Positions 21,355-30,912 of a DNA stretch of 64,000 nucleotides are shown in pieces. This DNA is from Nautilia sp. PV-1 (GTDB lineage Bacteria; Campylobacterota; Campylobacteria; Campylobacterales; Nautiliaceae): assembly GCF_004006315.1 (NCBI RefSeq), contig NZ_CP026530.1, positions 672,501 through 736,500 of the forward strand. Direction: 5' to 3'. A program made the position numbers and the translations under genes. The notes under the pieces are model-generated. The model made no database searches and was not told the DNA's origin. It saw nothing but the letters and a program-made list of their open reading frames with translations. The stretch's first letter is position 1; every line of letters starts with the position of its first letter.

Positions 21355-23250
21355 ATGAAAATGAGGCTGCTTGTTGCTTTGTTAATTGTTGCGACTTTTC
21401 TTTTTTCTTCAGAAAGTGTAAATTCTTTACTTAACGAAATTGAAAAAAAAGAAGATCTTTCACAGAAAACGAAACAGGAAAGTTTGGGTATTTCATATAT
21501 TATTACTAGATATCAGCTGGATATGATGCAGGCGAGATATTTGAGAGATATTTTAAAAAATACGGTTGTCGGATATGATATAAGCAGATATGGTGTATTA
21601 GATCCGTGGAGTGCGAATAATTTACCTTATGCCAGCAGCGGAATAAGGGTTTTTATAGATAATCAGGAAATAACTACAGGCAAATACGACAACGGTGTTT
21701 TTTTATTAGGTAATATTAATCTTTCATTTGTCGATCATATTGAAATATATTATTTAAGCCCCTCGTATAAAATATCTACAGAACCCGCGTATGTGATAAT
21801 TAAACTTTATTCGAAAAATCCTAAAAGAGATGAAGGTAAAAAATTTGCAGTCAGTTACAGTTCGTATAATTCTAATTCTGAATACTTTGATACAGCTGAC
21901 GGAAATAAAAATTATTACTTTCATTTTTCAAGAAGCAAAGTAGGACATAAAGATATATATATTGACGGCAAGAATGTTTCAAGAAACGATTTAAATTATC
22001 ACTGTTTTTGGACATACCAAAATGGAGACGCTAAATATCTTTTAAATGCTATTTATCATAAGCAAGATCCCTTTATGGGAATTAGTATGGATGGAAAACT
22101 TGACAGCGCTTATGAAAAGTACAAAGAGCTGCATTTTGGGACTGAACAGAAATTTGAGCAGGTGAATTTTAAATATACTTTAGATTATCTACAGGATTTT
22201 ACCTACTTTTATGAAAAAAGCGGACTATTTTTAGAGCCGGTAAATACTTACCCATATTATATACCTATACAGAAAGTTGAGACTAAAGGTTATGATTTAG
22301 TTAATACCTTTAAAATAAATAAAGAGTCTAACTTTGAAAAACATAGACTTGTTTATGGGATTAGTTTAAGAAATAAACTGATGGATTATTATACTTTAAG
22401 ACTCAATGATACCGATATAAATTATAACGGCATAAAACAGCAGAATATCGGAACAGTTTTTTTAGAAGACAACATTCAATTGAAGAGAAATTTTATAGTG
22501 ACAATGGGTTATGAATTTAGCAGATATTTGAATGATATTATTGATAATTATAATTTACACCAGTATAAAGTTGGTACTACATATCTTTTTAATAAAAAAA
22601 ATATATTAAAACTTTCATTCCAGCACATTGAATATACAGTACCTCCGTATTTATATAAAACTTTTTATGGCGACAATATATTAGATCCACAAAAAAATGA
22701 TGTGTTTATTGCAAAATATAAAAAAATGTTCAATAATACAAATGAAATCGAATTAGTAGGATTTTACGGGATTAACAAAAACTTCCCGGTAACGCAGCAA
22801 GACGGAACTTTGAGAAGCTATGATAAGAATATTTATGTAAAAATGCTGGACTTAAAATATCATAAAAACTATAATGTAATTAATGACTTTATATTAGATT
22901 ATATATATTTGAAACTGGAAAACGTTCCTTTAAACAGAACACATAAAGTTGTGCTTTTAAATACGCACAGATACAAACAGTTTGATTTTTTTGAAAATAT
23001 CGTTTATAAAAACAACGAATACAAATTTAACGGTGAAAAATCAAAAAAAGAAGGTATTGATGTAAGTCTGGGTGTAAAATATAACTATAGTAAAAATTTG
23101 ACGTTTTCTTTAAAAGGTGAAAATCTTCTTAATAGAGCATATGAAAATTCTTTTATTAGAGTTGTGAATTTTAATCTCAATGATCTGGAAAAAATAAACA
23201 CTCAGTTAATCGATAGAAAAATTACTGTTGGAATGGAGTATTGGTTTTGA
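21355..23250 (+). CDS. TonB-dependent receptor-like outer-membrane protein
   Basis: 631 residues. A signal peptide (MKMRLLVALLIVATFLFSSES) is followed by a short plug-like region (RDILKNTVVGYDISRYG ... RVFIDNQEITTG ... VDHIEIYYLS, about 60-150) and then alternating aromatic beta-strand sequence to a C-terminal Phe (GMEYWF), as required for barrel assembly. GENLLNRAYE near the end resembles the late motif of TonB-dependent receptors. No clear TonB box is seen and the protein is small for the family, so passive gating or a sensing role is possible. ATG 21355 is preferred over the in-frame TTG 21343, which precedes the ribosome-binding site. It heads a four-gene operon with a kinase and an EAL protein. 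Confidence 0.75.
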   Translation: MKMRLLVALLIVATFLFSSESVNSLLNEIEKKEDLSQKTKQESLGISYIITRYQLDMMQARYLRDILKNTVVGYDISRYGVLDPWSANNLPYASSGIRVFIDNQEITTGKYDNGVFLLGNINLSFVDHIEIYYLSPSYKISTEPAYVIIKLYSKNPKRDEGKKFAVSYSSYNSNSEYFDTADGNKNYYFHFSRSKVGHKDIYIDGKNVSRNDLNYHCFWTYQNGDAKYLLNAIYHKQDPFMGISMDGKLDSAYEKYKELHFGTEQKFEQVNFKYTLDYLQDFTYFYEKSGLFLEPVNTYPYYIPIQKVETKGYDLVNTFKINKESNFEKHRLVYGISLRNKLMDYYTLRLNDTDINYNGIKQQNIGTVFLEDNIQLKRNFIVTMGYEFSRYLNDIIDNYNLHQYKVGTTYLFNKKNILKLSFQHIEYTVPPYLYKTFYGDNILDPQKNDVFIAKYKKMFNNTNEIELVGFYGINKNFPVTQQDGTLRSYDKNIYVKMLDLKYHKNYNVINDFILDYIYLKLENVPLNRTHKVVLLNTHRYKQFDFFENIVYKNNEYKFNGEKSKKEGIDVSLGVKYNYSKNLTFSLKGENLLNRAYENSFIRVVNFNLNDLEKINTQLIDRKITVGMEYWF

Positions 23251-23636
23251 AAAAAATTATACTGCTGTTTTTTATTTTTTCAGGAATGTTGTTTTCTCAG
23301 GATATAGAAGTAAAACTGTTTTCAAAACTGTTTACAACACTGTTTAATAAAAAAACAGTGTTTGTTTATACTGAAAATAAAAAATATCAAAACCTGCAGT
23401 CAATTTTTCTTGTAAATGTTAAAGACTGTAAAAAAGCCGATATCGTTCTTGGAATTAGTAAAAAATGTAAAACGAAACCGCATTTTTTATTGGATTATTA
23501 TAATTATAAGAAAGATAAAAATGCCATTGGAGCGTTTTACTGGAGAAAGGGCCGTCCTCAGCTGAGACTAAGAAAAAAAATGATATTAAAATATCATCTT
23601 TACATTTCTCCTGAATTTGAGGATTATCTGGAATGA
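23247..23636 (+). CDS. Small periplasmic protein of the signalling operon
   Basis: 129 residues from TTG 23247, whose last bases overlap the barrel gene stop (TTGA) and which lies eight bases after GGAG. Residues 1-17 form a signal peptide (MKKIILLFFIFSGMLFS). The mature part has a Cys pair (DCKKADIVLG ... KKCKTK) and a late block, GAFYWRKGRPQLRLRKKMILKYHLYISPEFEDYL. The order of these elements recalls YfiR/DUF4154 periplasmic regulators, but it is shorter and the similarity is only by eye. It overlaps the kinase gene by 4 nt, so a role in passing a periplasmic signal to the kinase is plausible. Confidence 0.6.
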   Translation: MKKIILLFFIFSGMLFSQDIEVKLFSKLFTTLFNKKTVFVYTENKKYQNLQSIFLVNVKDCKKADIVLGISKKCKTKPHFLLDYYNYKKDKNAIGAFYWRKGRPQLRLRKKMILKYHLYISPEFEDYLE

Positions 23637-25093
23637 AAAAGACAACATATATCTTAGGTGTTTTAATACTGATAATGATTGCCTTTTTATTGTGGGCATC
23701 AAATATTTTTCAGTCTACGGAATATAAAATAAGCAGAGATTTATTTAAATATCAGATAAAAGAAATGAAGTGTTTTATGAAAAATATAAATAGATACATA
23801 TCTGTTGAATATGGGGATAACCTACTTGAATCTCTTAGAAGAAATCCAAAATTGAGAAAAGAGCTGAATTTTTATTTAAGCAGTTTTATGACCGGTAAAG
23901 TAAAAAATCTTTTTATTGTATACAAACCGGAAAATGAAAAATTTTTTAGAGTTTTAGCCGACGGAAGTAGAAACCCTGATGACAGATTTGCTTTTAATGA
24001 AAAATTTGAACCGTTGAAAAGTAAATACTGGTATAAGGTTTTAGCAACGAAAGAACCTATTGTATTTAAGCAGAAAATTAACGATATATGGACTACACTT
24101 TTATATCCGGTCGTAAAATTTAACAGGGTTGATTATATAATAGTAGTGGATTTTTCAGTACTGCCTCTTATTTTAATAAATAAAAACCTTGAAATACTTA
24201 AAGGAAATTTAAAAGTAATTATTTTTATAATGATTATGTCTGTAATAATACTGGTTATTTTTTTATTTTATGATTGGAAAAGACAGAGGGAAATGCAAAA
24301 ACTTATTAACGAACTTCAAATATTAAACGATACACTGGAAGATAAAGTGAAGGAAGAAATAGAAAAAAACAGGGAAAAAGAAAAACAGCTTATACTGCAG
24401 TCAAGAATGGCCTTGATGGGAGAACTTTTGAGTATGATTGCCCATCAATGGAGACAGCCTCTTAATGTAATGGGACTGGTTGTTTCAAAACTGAAATTAA
24501 GATCTCAGCTTGGAGCTTTGACTGATGTCGAGATAAAAGAGGCTATTTCTAAAATAGACGAAATGATTAAACATTTAAGTAATACCATTGATGATTTTAG
24601 GAAGTTTTACAGAAAAGAAGATGATTTAAAATCTGTCAAGTTATATGATATAATTAATCAGACTTTGAATATAGCCAAGGCTTCAATAGAAAATAAGAAT
24701 ATCCAGATAAAATTAAATATAAATTGTCCAAAAGAATTAAAAACATTTCCTAATGAATTAAAACAGGTGCTTTTAAATATTATAAAAAATGCGGAAGATA
24801 TTTTGGTGGAAAGAAAAATAAAAAATCCGTATATTGAAATCAGTGCGTATTTTGATAAAAAAGAAAAATTATGCGTTTTAGAAATAAAGGATAACGCCGG
24901 AGGTATCAGAGAAGATATTATAGATAAAATTTTTAATCCATATTTTACTACAAAGGATGAAAGAAATGGTACGGGGCTTGGTTTATATATGAGTAAACAG
25001 ATTGTAGAAGAAAGGTTAAAAGGTAGGTTAATAGCGTATAACGATGACAAAGGTGCTGTGTTTAGAATAGAATTAAAGGCTGGGTATGAATAA
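23633..25093 (+). CDS. Membrane sensor histidine kinase
   Basis: 486 residues. There is an N-terminal membrane helix (about 5-25), a periplasmic sensor domain of about 160 residues, a second helix (about 196-217), a coiled-coil linker and a kinase module. The phosphoacceptor is His271 in MIAHQWRQPLN, the HQWRQPL form common in Campylobacterota. The N box (NIIKNAEDIL), G1 (DNAGGI), F (NPYFTTK) and G2 (GTGLGLYMSK) boxes are intact, so it should be active. The likely partner is the REC-PAS-EAL protein encoded next (8-nt overlap). Confidence 0.93.
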   Translation: MKKTTYILGVLILIMIAFLLWASNIFQSTEYKISRDLFKYQIKEMKCFMKNINRYISVEYGDNLLESLRRNPKLRKELNFYLSSFMTGKVKNLFIVYKPENEKFFRVLADGSRNPDDRFAFNEKFEPLKSKYWYKVLATKEPIVFKQKINDIWTTLLYPVVKFNRVDYIIVVDFSVLPLILINKNLEILKGNLKVIIFIMIMSVIILVIFLFYDWKRQREMQKLINELQILNDTLEDKVKEEIEKNREKEKQLILQSRMALMGELLSMIAHQWRQPLNVMGLVVSKLKLRSQLGALTDVEIKEAISKIDEMIKHLSNTIDDFRKFYRKEDDLKSVKLYDIINQTLNIAKASIENKNIQIKLNINCPKELKTFPNELKQVLLNIIKNAEDILVERKIKNPYIEISAYFDKKEKLCVLEIKDNAGGIREDIIDKIFNPYFTTKDERNGTGLGLYMSKQIVEERLKGRLIAYNDDKGAVFRIELKAGYE

Positions 25094-27059
25094 TTTACAT
25101 GAAATAATAAACTTTACTAAGAATTTTACTGTTTTATATGTAGAAGACAATGAAGATGCTAGAATTGAAACAAAACAGATTCTTAAAGATTTTTTCAAAA
25201 ATGTTATTACAGCGGTTGACGGAGAAGACGGTTTAAATAAATTTAAAAACAATAAAGTGGATGTTGTTATAACTGACATTAATATGCCTAAAATGAACGG
25301 GCTGGAAATGATTAGGCGTATTAAAGAAATAAAACCGGATATAAGTACGCTTGTCGTGTCAGCTTATAATGAAACGGAATATTTTATTGAAGCAATCAAA
25401 CTTGGTGTTGACGGATTTGTATTAAAACCGTTTGAAATTGAACAGTTTGTTGATATGATACAAAAAATAGCTCAAAATCTGATTTTAAAAAAACAGGCTG
25501 AAGAGTTTGAAAATCTTTTAAAACAGTATCAGAATATTGTAGACAAAAGCGTGATGGTTGCCAAATTCGATATAGAAAAAAAGTTTACTTACGTAAACGA
25601 CGAATTTTGTAAAATACTTGGATATGATAAAGACGAAATAATAGGAAAAGAAATTGAATATATTTTGCATCATCCTGAAAAAATCAAAGAAGAAATCGAA
25701 TATTTTTGGAAAAAAATAATTGAAGACAAAAAACTTTGCACCACTTTAATAAAAGCAAATGATAAAAACGGAAAAATTATTTATATTAAAACTATTGTAA
25801 GCCCAGTACTTGATGAAAACGATAATATAATAGAGCTGATATCTCTTTGTTACGATATTAGTGAAATGATGAAACCTAAAAAACTGTTATATGATTATAT
25901 AGAAAACGCAAAAGAACCTTTTGTGGCTTTAATAGAGATCGAAAATTTCCAAAGTTTCAGTAATTTTTTCGGTGAAAAAATTGCTGAAACCATTGAAAAC
26001 AAATTTGAAGAATACCTCGAGGACCTTTTGCCAAGAGGTTTAGATAAAATATTTGATCTTGATGACGGTGTTTATGCAATTGTTACAGATTTGAGTCAAG
26101 ACGGGATATGTTACAGACAGTATATTGAAGAGCTGAAAAATTTACAAAAAAAGATTAATTATTCTCAACTGGATATAGGAGAATTTTTATATGACGTTAC
26201 AGTAATAATGAGCGTTTCCAAAGGTAAAGAGGCTTTTGAAAATGCCAGAATAGGTATGTTTAAAATTAAATCGAACAAGGATTCTTTTATAGTTGCCGAC
26301 GGACTTCTTGAAAAAGAAAAAAAAGTGGCTCAGGAAAACCTTCAGATACTTCATATATTAAAAGAAGCGATAGACAATAAAAACATAGTCTGTTTTTATC
26401 AGCCTATAATTGATAACGAAACAAAAAAAATAGTTAAATATGAAACTCTAGTGAGGATAGAATATAATAATGAAATTATACCGCCTGCAAAATTTATAGA
26501 CGTTGCAAAGCAGGGGATTTATTATTCCAAAATTACCGAGATAGTATTAAGTGAAGCTTTCGATATTGTTAAAAAAATGAAAGATTACGATATTAGTATA
26601 AATATCTCTGAAATAGATATCGAAAAAGAGATAGTAAGAGAACTTATTTATGAAATGTTGAGTAAAAATAAAGAATATGCAAAATATGTTACTTTTGAAC
26701 TGTTGGAAGATGCGGATGTGGAAAAATATGACGTTTTGCATGAATTTATTAATAAAATTAAAGATCTCGGTGTAACCATTGCGATAGATGATTTCGGAAG
26801 CGGTTATTCGAATTTTGTAAGACTGATAAATTATAAACCGGATTATCTAAAACTGGACGGAACACTGATAAAAGATATTCATAAAGATAAATTTTCTTAC
26901 AGCGTAGTAAAATCGATTGTAGAATTTGCCAAAGCAAATGAAATTAAAACTATAGCCGAGTTTGTTGAAAATGAAGAAATTTTTAAGACTGTGAAAGAGC
27001 TTGGAGTTAATTATTCTCAAGGATATTACTTTGGAAAACCTCAGAGACTAGCTTTATAA
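25086..27059 (+). CDS. Response regulator with PAS, degenerate GGDEF and EAL domains
   Basis: 657 residues. REC domain (1-125) with acidic pocket VEDNED and phosphoacceptor Asp64 in ITDINMP. PAS/PAC domain about 150-265. The GGDEF-like region (about 275-400) lacks the GGDEF signature. The EAL domain (about 415-650) keeps the catalytic set: YETLVRI, SINISE, FELLED, IDDFGSGYSN, YLKLDG, AEFVEN and SQGYYFGKP. It is therefore predicted to hydrolyse c-di-GMP when phosphorylated by the upstream kinase. It overlaps the kinase gene by 8 nt. The output would lower c-di-GMP in answer to an envelope signal. Confidence 0.92.
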   Translation: MNNLHEIINFTKNFTVLYVEDNEDARIETKQILKDFFKNVITAVDGEDGLNKFKNNKVDVVITDINMPKMNGLEMIRRIKEIKPDISTLVVSAYNETEYFIEAIKLGVDGFVLKPFEIEQFVDMIQKIAQNLILKKQAEEFENLLKQYQNIVDKSVMVAKFDIEKKFTYVNDEFCKILGYDKDEIIGKEIEYILHHPEKIKEEIEYFWKKIIEDKKLCTTLIKANDKNGKIIYIKTIVSPVLDENDNIIELISLCYDISEMMKPKKLLYDYIENAKEPFVALIEIENFQSFSNFFGEKIAETIENKFEEYLEDLLPRGLDKIFDLDDGVYAIVTDLSQDGICYRQYIEELKNLQKKINYSQLDIGEFLYDVTVIMSVSKGKEAFENARIGMFKIKSNKDSFIVADGLLEKEKKVAQENLQILHILKEAIDNKNIVCFYQPIIDNETKKIVKYETLVRIEYNNEIIPPAKFIDVAKQGIYYSKITEIVLSEAFDIVKKMKDYDISINISEIDIEKEIVRELIYEMLSKNKEYAKYVTFELLEDADVEKYDVLHEFINKIKDLGVTIAIDDFGSGYSNFVRLINYKPDYLKLDGTLIKDIHKDKFSYSVVKSIVEFAKANEIKTIAEFVENEEIFKTVKELGVNYSQGYYFGKPQRLAL

Positions 27060-27067
27060 GGAAGAAT

Positions 27068-27472
27068 ATGGAGCCTAAAATTTTTGAAAAACATATTGTC
27101 GTAAAAAAAGAAGATATTGATTTTAATGGACATGTAAACAATCTGAAATACCTTGAATGGATGATAAACATAGCTATGGAACATTCTACGCATGAAGGTT
27201 TCGGAGTCGATTATTATAAAAAGCACGGTGTGAGCTGGGTAGCCAGGAAACACTGCATAGAATACAGACTTCCGGCATTTGAGGGAGATGAACTTATATT
27301 AAAAACATGGATTGATGAGGTTAAAAAACTGCTTGTAATCAGAAAATACGAAATTTACAAAAACGATAAACTGATCACATCCGGATTTAGCGAATGGGTT
27401 TTTGTAGATTTTAAAACACAAAGACCGAAAAAAATTCCGGAAGATATTATAAAAAAATTTATTATAGAATAA
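27068..27472 (+). CDS. Acyl-CoA thioesterase, 4HBT/YbgC-like
   Basis: 134 residues, hot-dog fold. The KEDIDFNGHVNNLKYLEWM stretch is the family signature: Asp and Gly-His-Val-Asn line the active site of 4-hydroxybenzoyl-CoA-type thioesterases. The natural acyl group is unknown; relatives include acyl-ACP thioesterases such as FatA. It lies eight bases after the EAL gene and may be the last gene of that transcript. It converges on the complex-I-like cluster with a five-base gap. Confidence 0.85.
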   Translation: MEPKIFEKHIVVKKEDIDFNGHVNNLKYLEWMINIAMEHSTHEGFGVDYYKKHGVSWVARKHCIEYRLPAFEGDELILKTWIDEVKKLLVIRKYEIYKNDKLITSGFSEWVFVDFKTQRPKKIPEDIIKKFIIE

Positions 27473-27477
27473 ATATA

Positions 27478-27978
27478 TTATTCGAAATTTTTTAAAAATT
27501 CCAAAATTCCTTTTATGATGTCTTTCGGGCTTGGAGGACATCCCGGAATAAAATAATCTATTTTTAAATCATTTCCTTTAATCGCATACGTTTTTTCAAA
27601 AACTCCCAAATCTTTTACGCAGTCCCCCACTGCGATAACCCATTTAGGACTTGGCATCTGATTATAGCAGTCGATTGCGTGATGATACATGTTCATGGTC
27701 ATAACGCCGCTTAACAACATAACGTCAGCGTGTCTCGGGCTTGCCACGAAATGGATTCCAAGCCTTTCAAGGTCGTAATACGGATTGCTTAGCGCGTTGC
27801 ATTCGGCTTCGCATGCGTTACAGCTTCCGCTATCTACCATTCTTATGGCGAGACTTCCAGCAAAATGTTTTTTGATTTTGTCTTTTATCTGTTTTTTTAT
27901 CTGTTCAAGTTCTTTATCAAATTCGGGATTTTCCGTGAGGATTCCCGTTTTTATTCTTTTTTCCCAGAATCTAAGCAT
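27478..27978 (-). CDS. NuoB/HyfI-like small subunit of an Ehr-type complex
   Basis: 166 residues, homologous to the small subunit of group 4 hydrogenases and to NuoB of complex I. It keeps the ligands of the proximal [4Fe-4S] cluster: Cys53 and Cys56 in SGSCNACEAE, Cys120 in VGDC and Cys147 in PGCPPSP. It should therefore still carry an N2-like cluster facing the membrane arm. It is the last gene of the cluster, separated by a 193-bp structured gap from the large-subunit gene. Its partner has no metal-binding cysteines, so the electron path around this cluster is unclear. Confidence 0.88.
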   Translation of the reverse strand: MLRFWEKRIKTGILTENPEFDKELEQIKKQIKDKIKKHFAGSLAIRMVDSGSCNACEAECNALSNPYYDLERLGIHFVASPRHADVMLLSGVMTMNMYHHAIDCYNQMPSPKWVIAVGDCVKDLGVFEKTYAIKGNDLKIDYFIPGCPPSPKDIIKGILEFLKNFE

Positions 27979-28171
27979 TTTTCAGTCCTTTATATAGGAA
28001 ATATTTTAAACTTTCTAAAAGCACTCAGCAAGAGTGCGGATTTTAGATATTTCAAAAAAGCTAAAAAGTGCAAACGCAAGCGCCCTTTGAGTTTAGAGCA
28101 CTTTTTTATACGCTTTTTTTCCATTAAAATCAGCAATTGTTTCACTTTATTTAGTAAATTTTTATTTTAAT
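27979..28171 (-). other. Structured 193-bp gap inside the Ehr-type cluster
   Basis: No gene is found on either strand. Two hairpins are present: GCACTC-AGCAA-GAGTGC (28021-28037) and AAAAAGTGC...GCACTTTTT (28063-28071 with 28098-28106), the second with a T-run on both strands, so it could act as a terminator or attenuator in either direction. In hydrogenase-4 operons a ferredoxin-like gene (hyfH) sits at this place; nothing resembling CxxCxxCxxxCP is encoded here. The nuoB-like gene has its own AAAGGA ribosome-binding site. Confidence 0.6.
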
Positions 28172-29536
28172 TTACAAATCGTTCCCCGCATAACTCAAAT
28201 CGAAACTTTTGTTTATCAGCGGAAAATCGGCGATAATATCTTTGTAAATGGTCGTATGAAACGCCTGCCAGTTTATGTGCGAAGGGTCGCGCGCGTAAAA
28301 CCTCTCAACCGCGCCGTTTTTTATTTTCATATACATAAAAAGTTCTCCGATTGAGCTTTCCACAAAGCTCATGTATTCGCCGTCTTTAAAGCTATTAAGT
28401 ATATATTTTTCTTTTTTATCCGTTTTGAAATTTTTTATCATTTCTATGGAATTAAGCACTTCTTTTATTCTGACTTTAAACCTGTCCCCGACTTCACCCT
28501 TCACGCCAAACTGCATTTTATATCCGAAATTTTTATAAAAAACATTATCCCTCACGTCGATTTTAATTCCGCTGGCTCTTGCGCCGACTCCCACTACGCC
28601 GTATTTTATCGCTTTTTCCCGGCTGAGCGCCCCGGTGGTATTGAATCTGTCCCAAAGACTTGCGATGTCGTCCGTCCAGTCTTCGAAAAACTCCACTTCT
28701 TTTTTAAGATAATTTACAAAATCAACGAGCGTTTCGTAATCAACCGAGAGCTCTTCTTTTATAGCTCCAAAACCGAATCTGTGCCCGGTGATTTTTGCCA
28801 TAACCCTTCTTGCGTCTTCACTTAGTTTGCTCATAAAAGCAAGGGCAGGGGCAAATCCGGCGTCGTTTGGAATGAACCCGAGGTCCGTTAAGTGATGAAT
28901 TATTCTTTCAAGCTCAAGCAGGGTGTAATATTTTTGTTTTAGAGAATTTGGGATTTCGGTTTCACTTGCCTGGGCCAAAATATCCATAAACGCTATCTGA
29001 TAAGCGATGCTTTCATTCCCGCTTATTCTTTCAACAATTTTTTTTATTTCTAGGGGTTTTTTGCCTTCGACCATTTTTTCGATTCCGCGGTATTTGTAAT
29101 AATGCCTGACTTCAAGGTGAAGTATTTCTTCTCCCGCCTGTGAAAATTGAAAATGTCCTGGTTCTATTATTCCGGCGTGAATTGGACCAACCGGCACGAC
29201 AAAAACGTTGTCACCTTCTATTTCTTCATATTTATAAGGCTTGTATTCGTCAAATTCAACGTCTTTTTTGTCAAAATCTTTTCTCAAAGGGAAGATATTT
29301 TTTGGAAATCTTTCGTGTTTAACGAGGGGTCTTTTATCAAACGCCCCTTCAAATTCTATTCCGAATTCGTCTCTTATTTTTCTTTCCATCCAAATGGCTG
29401 AGGGATATTTTGGCATAATGGATTTTACGATAGGATTTTGTTTATCGACTTTTTGGCGGCGTATTTCCTTGTCAAAAACGTCTATAATTTCAAAATGCTC
29501 AGTATTATCCAGTGCAAATCTTGCTATCAGTCTCAT
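28172..29536 (-). CDS. NuoCD/HyfG-like subunit lacking all NiFe-ligand cysteines
   Basis: 454 residues, fusion of a NuoC-like part (about 1-95, with AIWMERKIRDEFGIEFEGAFDKRPLVKHERFP) and a NuoD/hydrogenase large-subunit part. Where active enzymes read R-x-C-G-x-C, this reads R170-I-S172-G-N-E175. Where they end D-P-C-x-x-C, it reads D417-P-S419-H-I-N422. The whole protein has no cysteine. It therefore cannot bind a NiFe centre. Such proteins are known as Ehr (energy-converting hydrogenase-related) complexes and are thought to link group 4 hydrogenases with complex I. It also lacks the C-terminal tail that HycI-type proteases remove. Overlaps the HyfF-like gene by 4 nt. Electron partner unknown. 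Confidence 0.92.
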   Translation of the reverse strand: MRLIARFALDNTEHFEIIDVFDKEIRRQKVDKQNPIVKSIMPKYPSAIWMERKIRDEFGIEFEGAFDKRPLVKHERFPKNIFPLRKDFDKKDVEFDEYKPYKYEEIEGDNVFVVPVGPIHAGIIEPGHFQFSQAGEEILHLEVRHYYKYRGIEKMVEGKKPLEIKKIVERISGNESIAYQIAFMDILAQASETEIPNSLKQKYYTLLELERIIHHLTDLGFIPNDAGFAPALAFMSKLSEDARRVMAKITGHRFGFGAIKEELSVDYETLVDFVNYLKKEVEFFEDWTDDIASLWDRFNTTGALSREKAIKYGVVGVGARASGIKIDVRDNVFYKNFGYKMQFGVKGEVGDRFKVRIKEVLNSIEMIKNFKTDKKEKYILNSFKDGEYMSFVESSIGELFMYMKIKNGAVERFYARDPSHINWQAFHTTIYKDIIADFPLINKSFDLSYAGNDL

Positions 29537-30912
29537 TTTACGATCCCTTCTATAAAATCAAAACTTTGCGGAAGTAACAATAGCGCGGTTGATATAAAAA
29601 GAATAAAAACGGCGATTATTTCACTAATGTAAACTTTTTTTTCTTTTTTATCGCCCGCATATAGCATATCCTGATAAATATGGACGAATCTGTAAAAAAT
29701 AATGCTTAAAAGTCCTAAAATCGCAAAAATAGCAAAAAGCATCAAAAATAAATAGTATGAATCTTTTGCGACGTCCACCATTGCCTTAAATCCGTATATT
29801 TCACTGAAAAACATAGGACTCGGAGGCAGTGAAATTACTCCCAAAAAAAGAGCCGCTATCATAAACGCCGCAAATTTATTGACGTTTTTTAACGCTCCTC
29901 TGAAAAGATATTTTTTGTTTTGTTCTAAAACCTGTGAACTTATAAAAAGCCCCGGTTTCATAAATGCGTGTGCCGCAAAATGAAGCAGTGCTGCAAAATA
30001 TCCCCCGCTAATCCAAAAGAGCGCGATCAGACTCATATGCTCAATTCCGGAAAGCGAAAAAAGACGAACGAAATCTTTTGCCCTGTAAAGCAGGAAACTT
30101 ATAAAAAATAAAGTTACAAGTATATATCCGTATCCGATACCGATTAAATGGAAATAATTTATATGTTTTTCTATTTCGCTGAATCTGAAAAACCCTAAAA
30201 TTATCGCACTCTCAAGAATTCCGCTAAACAGTGCCCCCACCTGATAAATGGATGCCCTTTCAATGTCCGCAAGCCATAGATTCATAGGGAAAAATCCCAT
30301 TTTTATGAACATTCCGACCATTACGAATAAAAATCCTAGCTCAAAAAGATAATTGTTTATTTTTCTGGTGTTATTCATAAGGGCGTAAAAATTCATGGCG
30401 TAATCACCTAAAACATCTTTGCTTGATGCGTAAATTAGAATAATTCCAAAAAGAATGAGAGATATTGCTATAGCCCCTACGATTAGATATCTCCAGGCTT
30501 CAATGTCGGCTTCTTTTGTGATTTTTACTTTTATCATATAAACGGTTGAAAGGGTCGCAAATTCAAGTCCTATCCAATAAAGCCCCATGTTGTTAGAAAC
30601 GATTGAGATAATAATTCCAAGCCAGAAAACCGCAAAAAACCTGTAAAACCGTTTAATTGATTTGTAGTTTAAGTTTATTCTCTCAGGCAGTGAAATCATC
30701 GAAACGAATACCGCTACGGCGACTATTGAAGATACAGTCAAAACAAAACCTCCAAGTTTATCGACAAAAAAATATTTATTGATAAACGGATGAAATAATA
30801 CATAAATCACCCCGATCGCAATAGTTGAAGAAATAATGGCCATAAGCGTTCTGTTTATTTTAAAATAACTTAGTATAAAAATTAAAACCGGCGGTACGAA
30901 AAGAAATTCCAT
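29533..30912 (-). CDS. HyfF/NuoN-like proton-pumping membrane subunit
   Basis: 459 residues, about 14 membrane helices, Mrp-antiporter-like fold. IGLEFATLSTVYM matches the conserved Glu of helix 5, and MGFFPMNLWLADIERASIYQVGALFSGILESA carries the Lys/Pro-containing helix 7-8 region. HFAAHAFMKPGLFISS holds the His/Lys of the later channel. These residues suggest a working proton or sodium channel. It is adjacent (one base) to the HyfE-like gene and overlaps the NuoCD-like gene by 4 nt. Confidence 0.88.
   Translation of the reverse strand: MEFLFVPPVLIFILSYFKINRTLMAIISSTIAIGVIYVLFHPFINKYFFVDKLGGFVLTVSSIVAVAVFVSMISLPERINLNYKSIKRFYRFFAVFWLGIIISIVSNNMGLYWIGLEFATLSTVYMIKVKITKEADIEAWRYLIVGAIAISLILFGIILIYASSKDVLGDYAMNFYALMNNTRKINNYLFELGFLFVMVGMFIKMGFFPMNLWLADIERASIYQVGALFSGILESAIILGFFRFSEIEKHINYFHLIGIGYGYILVTLFFISFLLYRAKDFVRLFSLSGIEHMSLIALFWISGGYFAALLHFAAHAFMKPGLFISSQVLEQNKKYLFRGALKNVNKFAAFMIAALFLGVISLPPSPMFFSEIYGFKAMVDVAKDSYYLFLMLFAIFAILGLLSIIFYRFVHIYQDMLYAGDKKEKKVYISEIIAVFILFISTALLLLPQSFDFIEGIVK

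Noticed and set aside
28172-29536. Annotation as an active hydrogenase-4 large subunit (hyfG/hycE)
   Set aside because: All four NiFe-ligand cysteines are absent and the protein contains no cysteine, so hydrogenase activity is not supported.
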